64,000 nt of DNA from the NCBI RefSeq assembly GCF_000149955.1, contig NC_030989.1, positions 1,688,341 through 1,752,340 of the forward strand, in the 5' to 3' direction. Numbering within the stretch: position 1 is the stretch's first letter; each line of letters opens with the position of its first letter. Shown in pieces: positions 58,375 through 64,000 of the stretch. The notes under the pieces are model-generated. The model was given only the letters and a program-made list of their open reading frames with translations. It made no database searches and had not been told where the DNA came from. Made by a program: the position numbers and the translations under genes. The stretch is from Fusarium oxysporum f. sp. lycopersici 4287. Lineage: Eukaryota > Ascomycota > Sordariomycetes > Hypocreales > Nectriaceae.

Positions 58375-59165
58375 CTGGACGACGGCGGGGGAGCTTAGGG
58401 CCAGCCTGGCAGAAGATTGAAGAATTAACCTATGGTTATGAAGAAAAGGCAGAAACTGTTGAACTCTTGATATAAAAAAACAAATAAAATAACCGATGAC
58501 AAAGTAGACAAAGTCAAGGGGAAACAGAAGGACGGTGATAGTGATAGATGATGAAGGTGGATGAAAGCTAGTGGTGTAGGTGGGTCTACGCGCTATCTTA
58601 TCTCGGCCATTCCCCTCTGAGATGGTAATTATAGCCTGAGGTGAAGCTTAGTCTTGAGTGACTGCGAAGATCGGAGCTTGATGTTTTGAATGAATATTTA
58701 ATATTTGCATGATCTGACTTGTTTGCCTCTTCTTTGCACATTCATACAAAACACCTACCTAGACCTTACACTGCGATTTATCCCGAGCTCTCTCACATTC
58801 TCATAGTCACGTCTCACGTCTTAGTCGGTCAGCCCCACGTGAGCCAGCGGAATAGCAGCCGACCTGAGCTTAACTCACACCAGTGTATACACCGACGTCT
58901 ACCGAGGCTCTCGCTCTTCACTGCTGTTTCAGAGGCTCTGTGCTGGGTGACCCTAAGTCCTGAATAAGTCAAGCCTTGACCAAGGCAGTAGTCCTGTGAG
59001 CTTTACCAACCCCGGATTGTTTTCTCACATGTTAGTGAGAACCCTTGCACATTGTCACTAGTTACACTCTCTTGATGACATTGAAACCTCATGTGTCAAC
59101 ATCTGTGTTCATAACTCATTGAGTGCCTGCAGATATCAAGACTCACCAAATCGAGACCTCCTCCG
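58375..59165. promoter_or_regulatory. Bidirectional promoter region, PTC5-like and KPWE gene
   Basis: About 790 bp between two divergent starts. Only short ORFs. No specific element is assigned. Confidence 0.45.
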
Positions 59166-60001
59166 ATGGATCAACAGCAGGAGGCTTCATCAGCCCCAAG
59201 GTCACTCACGGGAGCTGACCGCATCAGAGCTCTGAAAGATGAAACTGCAATCTTCACTGCATTTGACACATACCCGTGGACAAAAGATAAGAACTTTATG
59301 GTAATTTTATATCACATAATATTATATGATTTATAAGTCGGCCACTGACATTAATTCCAGTCTGGTCTCTACGCTATTCTTGGTGAACCAGGCCAGCAAA
59401 ACCCTCAAGCATCTCTCGCAGATATGGCTATCCACGCTCGAATATTCTACTATGCTCAGCGCATTGGTGTCAGTATTGAATTCAGCGCCTACAAGGCGTG
59501 GCTTGCCAGCAATTCTGACCATCAACCCCCGGATGTTTTGCCTGAGGAATATCGTCAGCGAGACGAAGCCAATGCTTCTCCAGCGCCGGTCCTAGACTGG
59601 CAGAAAGCTGCACCAAAAACAGATCTCTACGTTGATCGGAAAACCGCTGCTGCTCAGTCTGGCTCACAAGATCAACCAAGTTACCCAATGGGATTTGCCG
59701 AAATGATCAAACTTATCCAAGAAGGCAAGCCTGTGCCTGGTATCCGCCAGATCCCAAACACTGTTGTCAGAGATCCTGTAGGTCCAAATCTGAGCGGCGA
59801 CAGCGCGCCTACGCTTCTACTATGCTAATCTTGATACAGGCTGTGAAGCCAGTTGGAGCGAGAGCTGTTCCCAGAAAGCCGTGGGAAAAAGATACCACAG
59901 TTGACATGCCTGTTCTCCCCGACCTACCAAAAGCACTCGATACAGAATTTCCCCCAGTACAAGACGATGGGCCTGTTTCTTCGGCAGCTGGGGCTTCTTA
60001 G
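59166..60001 (+). CDS. KPWE-domain peroxisomal import protein (Pex39/Pex14-like)
   Basis: Predicted peroxisomal import factor, 237 aa. Exons 59166-59300, 59361-59777 and 59840-60001, all phase 0 (GTAATT...CAG; GTAGGT...CAG). The N-terminal domain, about residues 20-95 (FTAFDTYPWTKDKNFM, YAILGEPG, MAIHARIFYYAQRIGVSIEF), is of unknown function. The C-terminal part has the paired signature of the KPWE family: MGFAEMIKLIQEGKPVPGIRQIP, then RAVPRKPWEKD about 25 residues later. In yeast Yjr012c and human C6orf226 (PEX39), and in Pex13, this [R/K]PWE motif is linked to Pex7-dependent PTS2 import. The assignment is by motif; whether this protein acts with Pex7 here is inference. Confidence 0.78.
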
Positions 60002-60403
60002 ATTCCAGAACGCCATTTCTCAATATCATATAGCATCAATGGCGTTGGGAGTAGCGATCGCTGGCAAAAATACACTTGATTCTGACGTTGGGCGGAACAA
60101 AATCACCGAGGTACTATAAATATGGCGACGTACTATCACAGTATACAGGAGAGGCATATAGGATAATAAAAGCATCAATCGTTTATTAAAAGGTGCTTAA
60201 TAACTACCGTAACAATCCGAGTGCTATAGGGAGACGCCGAAACCCAGCATCCGCATAGAAAAACAACATACAAACTCGTGAACTCTCCCCGACCTCTAAG
60301 GGCATCCTTTCGGATCACCATCACTCATACTTGCTGATTGACTGAAGAAGTGTGGCTCTAGTATCCCATTAGGCGCGTTCCCGCTCACCTTCCGAGTAGC
60401 AGC
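60002..60403. other. Convergent spacer
   Basis: 3' region of the KPWE gene; no gene seen. Confidence 0.5.
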
Positions 60404-60601
60404 CTATGAGTGGTGGGATAAGAGGGCCAGTCCTGCGAGGGCTGCTGTGGTGATTAGCATCTGCCATCTCCTCCATATTGCAAAATCGATAACCATAATG
60501 TGTCCAAGGCACCCGAGCAGGCTGTAGCCAGCTAGGCGTAGGATGACGTGTGATCTGTAAATTACTTGCGTTGGAAGATGTTTCTTAAGAAAGGTCGACA
60601 T
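60404..60601 (-). CDS. Possible small membrane protein, hypothetical
   Basis: A 65-codon frame, MSTFLKKHLPTQVIY..., with a basic N-terminus, a hydrophobic middle (about residues 22-42) and a second hydrophobic stretch (49-61: LITTAALAGLALL). The ATG has A at -3. It lies 178 bp downstream of the Pumilio stop on the same strand, so it could equally be part of that gene's 3' UTR. Not recognised. Confidence 0.3.
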   Translation of the reverse strand: MSTFLKKHLPTQVIYRSHVILRLAGYSLLGCLGHIMVIDFAIWRRWQMLITTAALAGLALLSHHS

Positions 60602-60779
60602 ATTCTGGTTTGTTGCGTGATCTTGACGAGTGGAATGATTGGTGATTCAGATAGGGTTCCTTGACACGGATGAAAAAAAGAATGAAAAGAAAACAAGGGT
60701 AGAGTGGGGGAGGCTCTGAATTTCCAGCAGGCAGATATCCTCGTCGATGTCAAAGATCGATGGGCAAGGTAGAAAGACT

Positions 60780-63323
60780 CTAGCGGTAACCATTGTTGTA
60801 GCGCGGCCCAGGTCCCATGCGTCCGCCCATCCCAGGGCCAGCACCAGGACCAGGGCGAGTTGCGACCGCGTGGTTGGTACAAAGCATACCAACTCGGGAG
60901 CCGAACTTGGACCCTCGCAGTGAAACCATGTGCTTTCGAATGTGGGCAGCAACGATTTCGCGATGCTGGGGAGAGGCATTGTTAAGAATCCACTGAATGA
61001 GATAGTTGCCGTATTGGTCACTTGCAATGTCAATCAGTGGGATGCGAGTACGGTCACGACGACCTTCACAGACTCGGTCTAGGTAACGACCAAGGAATTC
61101 TGCACCTCCAATTTTGAGACACTTCTCGACGACCTTTGAAGCGAACTGGTCGGTACTGTACTCAGCGGCGTAACGAATAACATGGTCAATAGCTCGACTG
61201 CGATCCGGGGGAGCACCGTGTTCACAAATATGCTGGATACACCAGTTGCCAAATTGCCCATGGGCGACGATGTCAATGTTGGCAAGGACTTCTTCGATAC
61301 AAGGGCGCTGTTGGTACGAGTTAGCTTATGATTTTGACGATCAATGGGACAACTTACCTTATCCTCCTCGAGGCAGTTTTCAAAAATGTTCTGCACGACA
61401 AGACTACCGGTCTCTCCCAGGGCAACCTCGTGCCACATGCCCCTCAGAGCGTCATTGACAAATTTCATGATTTGTGGGGGTGACTCTGTCCAACGCAGCT
61501 CAAAAAGCTTCTGCCAGACGTGGCAGGCATAACGGTGAATGACCGTTTCCGGGATTCGACGAAGAAGCTCGTGGACCATGATAGCCTTGAAGTTTTCAGG
61601 AACAGAGTCAAATGCCTTTTGAACGACATGACATCCGAAGGGATCCATAGAGAGATTCAGCGTGTTGCCCCGAATGGCTTCCGCGATGTTGATGACTTGG
61701 TCAGGTGTCCCATGCTCAAAGCATCGCTGCACCAAAAAGTTGCCAAAGCGGTTGATCATCAATGGATAGGCCTGGGCGACGATCGCGTCGACAATTTCGA
61801 ACTTCTGGTCAGCGGTTCCAACCTTGAGCTTCTGCTGCAGAAAGATGGAAGCTTGTTGGTCGTTGTTGCAGACGATTTTGTCGACAATGTACTTCCAGTT
61901 GCAGTTCACATTGCGATCCAAAAGACGGCGATAATTCAGCGGCTCTGTCGGAGCGAGGTAGGTCTGGTCATCGGGGGCCAACACCTGTCTCGGGTTTAGC
62001 GTCCTGTGTGAGTACAACGCAGGCAAACCGACCTCATTCTTCCACCCAGAACCAGTGGTGAACTCGGAAGCGTGAGGCGAGAGAGGTGTTCCAGCGGGGT
62101 TGGGATATGGTGGGTACACACCCATAGGACCCAATCCTTGGGGAGCATTCGACGGTGCTCCAGGTGCAGGACTTCCCATGTAGTCGGACTGATTCATGGG
62201 ACTATTAAATCCTCCTCCGCAGCCAGGTCCGAATGGTTGAGGTGAGTTGAAACGGCCCTCGAAGCGGTTTCCTCGACGCCCGTAGTTCGATCGCATCATC
62301 TCCGTATCTGGGGTCAGGCGTTCACTTCGATATCCTTCCATCACGGGAAAGGGCGTTCCGGTAGGTTCAGAACACGGTTGGCTGAAGAGACGCCCTCCGA
62401 GCCATTTTCCTGGGGTTGGTTCAATGACTGGTGTCTGGACTGTGTTGGCAAAAATTGGCTGATTGCCCCAGATCTCTCGGGTACGATTGAATGTGGAAGC
62501 GGACATAGCGTCACTGGTGTCAGAATGACTGTCATCGGGAGGGCCCCAGGCATTCTCGCGAGGGGGGTAAACTGGACCACGGGTTCCGAAAGGGGGCACA
62601 TCGGCTGTAGTCTTCACAACGCGTGTCTCGGCTAGTTCTTGATCAAGCTTCGAGATTTCGTTCTGTGCCTGAGCGAGCTGTAACTTCAAACGCATTACCT
62701 CTTCGCTCTCGCTACGAGCTTCATCCAAGGTGGCACTTGCAGGGCGCGTGGTAGGAGCTGTGCTCGGGAAAGCATCAGTAGCAGGAGTGACGGGAAGAGA
62801 GTTGCTCGAAGATGCATGATCAAATGCTCTCGCATACTGGTTGGTTTCGTCCCTGAGCTTGTTGGCATCGTTTTGCTGATTCAGGGCAGATTGCTGCTCG
62901 GAGAGCTTCGCAAGGAATTTATCCACAGGGTACACCTGATCGGTGGTCGAGCTATCATGGCTGAGTTTCATCTTCTAACACGGTCAGCAACTTGCAAACT
63001 AGACAGCTTGGACAGACGCTTGGTTTCACCTTTGGAAGGCCTTGATTCGCCAACTTCGAAGTGGATAGAGCGGCGATGTTCTTCTTTGCAGGGATGCTCT
63101 TGCCAGCTTCCTTCTGCGTCCGGAGTTAGTAGGTGGTTCTTAAACGTTGGCAAGAAGAGATTCCATCAAGGATGAACTTTATTAAAGAATGTTGATGTGG
63201 GAAAAGTCTACTTACCGAGCCCGGGACAAGTGGCAAGGGATTTGAGTTTTCGGCCTGCACACTGGCAGCGAAGATGGGGACAGTCCGTTCAGGAGATACC
63301 CCAGTAGACCCAGCTGAGGACAT
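60780..63323 (-). CDS. Pumilio-family (PUF) RNA-binding protein
   Basis: Post-transcriptional regulator that binds UGU-type sites in mRNA 3' UTRs; cytoplasmic. Four exons: 63323-63216, 63113-63030, 62974-61358 and 61307-60780, all phase 0; 778 aa. The first two exons add MSSAGSTGVSPERT... and KEAGKSIPAKKNIA to the N-terminus. A short coiled coil lies at about residues 150-175 (EEVMRLKLQLAQAQNE), followed by a Gly/Pro/Asn-rich linker. The PUM domain spans roughly residues 400-755, with repeat helices such as NRFGNFLVQRCFEHG, DPFGCHVVQKAFD, HRYACHVWQKLFE, GQFGNWCIQHICEHG, DQFASKVVEKCLK and DQYGNYLIQWILNN. The C-terminus is Gly/Pro/Arg-rich (GPGMGGRMGPGPRYNNGYR). Several repeats have non-canonical base-contact residues, so target specificity cannot be read simply. 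Confidence 0.9.
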
Positions 63324-64000
63324 GATGTCGCAACAATTGATCCGAGCCTCGACGAAGTGGTTTTGGTGATGTAACAATCAAATAAGAATCGTAGATGACA
63401 GAGTGAGCTCTAGGGAACACACGATGAGATAGTGAACGAGTGTAGATGTGTCAAGTTTGTGGTCCAAGAAGGAGTTGATTGTGAAAGGAAGAGAGTGTAG
63501 AGGGGAGAGTGAAGAAAAGGAAGAAAAGGGAGAGAGGATGGTGGTGAAGGAAGGGGAGGTTATTCACTGACGCAAACTTTTCCGCAGGGCCAAGCAGGAG
63601 GGAAGTGCGGATGAAAGAAGCATAGAAGCGGCAGGTGCCAGCAGCCGACAGTAACAGCCCAACCACCAGTGTTCCTTCCACCTTTATTGCAAGCGTCAGT
63701 CCCAGCGGGCACCCGACTGGCAGTGGAAGCAAATAGGGGCATATTATGGAAGACCATGCGGTTTTACAGCGACATGGCACCCTGAATTCTCGAATTTGTT
63801 CGAGCATACAAGAAAGTCAGTGTTCCGAATCGTGTATGATTCAGTCTCATAAGACACATCGATATATGCAGGACAGGCTCCGCAACACATGGCGCACATG
63901 CCAACCTAAGCTCCTAACCTTGGACTTGTATCGAAGGTGGTCGGTATTCTAGCCGAAAGTTTTTGCTTCAGTTAGGAGTCAATGTCCATAGGAGCTGATG
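63324..64000. other. Leader and promoter of the PUF gene
   Basis: Upstream of the Pumilio start. The non-template strand is pyrimidine-rich at about 63480-63560, as in many fungal promoters and transcript starts. No other gene is seen before the window ends. Confidence 0.45.

Overview
The window looks like chromosomal DNA of a filamentous ascomycete, most probably a Sordariomycete of the Fusarium/Nectriaceae type. The evidence is short introns (about 48-100 nt, donors fitting GTRNGY, branch sites such as CTAAC), large fungal-type proteins (a SepA/Bni1 formin, Sec16, Uds1, a Pumilio protein), a Zn2Cys6 regulator, and intergenic CCTAGGTAGG-type repeats. I see no operons, CRISPR arrays, rRNA, convincing tRNA, phage or transposon genes. 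Species is an inference only. Splice models were built by hand from donor and acceptor sites, reading frame and family conservation.

Layout, left to right. (1) 0.2-8 kb: tri-snRNP 27 kDa protein, a small two-TM ORF with an internal duplication, and a diaphanous-related formin. (2) 10-15 kb: a one-TM acidic protein, a RING-like protein interrupted by an in-frame TAG, and the 9-1-1 clamp subunit Hus1. (3) 15-21 kb: Sec16. (4) 22-32 kb: a full-length ABCB transporter whose last ~150 coding bases carry a cluster of frame-breaking homopolymer expansions, a divergent Zn2Cys6 regulator, and an EamA/DMT transporter. (5) 34-36 kb: TAF13 and a Kish/TMEM167 protein, back to back. (6) 36-42.7 kb: a ~7 kb stretch without a supportable gene. 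(7) 42.7-52 kb: Sok1/Tcp11 protein, Uds1-type coiled-coil protein, rhomboid-like Dsc2. (8) 53-64 kb: a possible gene relic, a TDT-family anion transporter with nine exons, a mitochondrial Ptc5-type PP2C phosphatase, a KPWE-domain (Pex39-like) peroxisomal protein, and a Pumilio RNA-binding protein.

Most genes are housekeeping. Three serve ER/Golgi and membrane traffic or ER quality control (Sec16, Kish, Dsc2), two act in polarised growth and septation (formin, Uds1), and the rest serve splicing, transcription, DNA-damage checkpoint, mitochondrial and peroxisomal biology. The accessory-looking part is the ABC transporter, Zn2Cys6 regulator and EamA transporter neighbourhood. I found no clear new multi-gene system. 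The best leads are the frameshift cluster in the ABC transporter, the readable frame beyond the RING-protein stop codon, an 8-nt micro-exon, a start-codon-only exon, and the KPWE protein.
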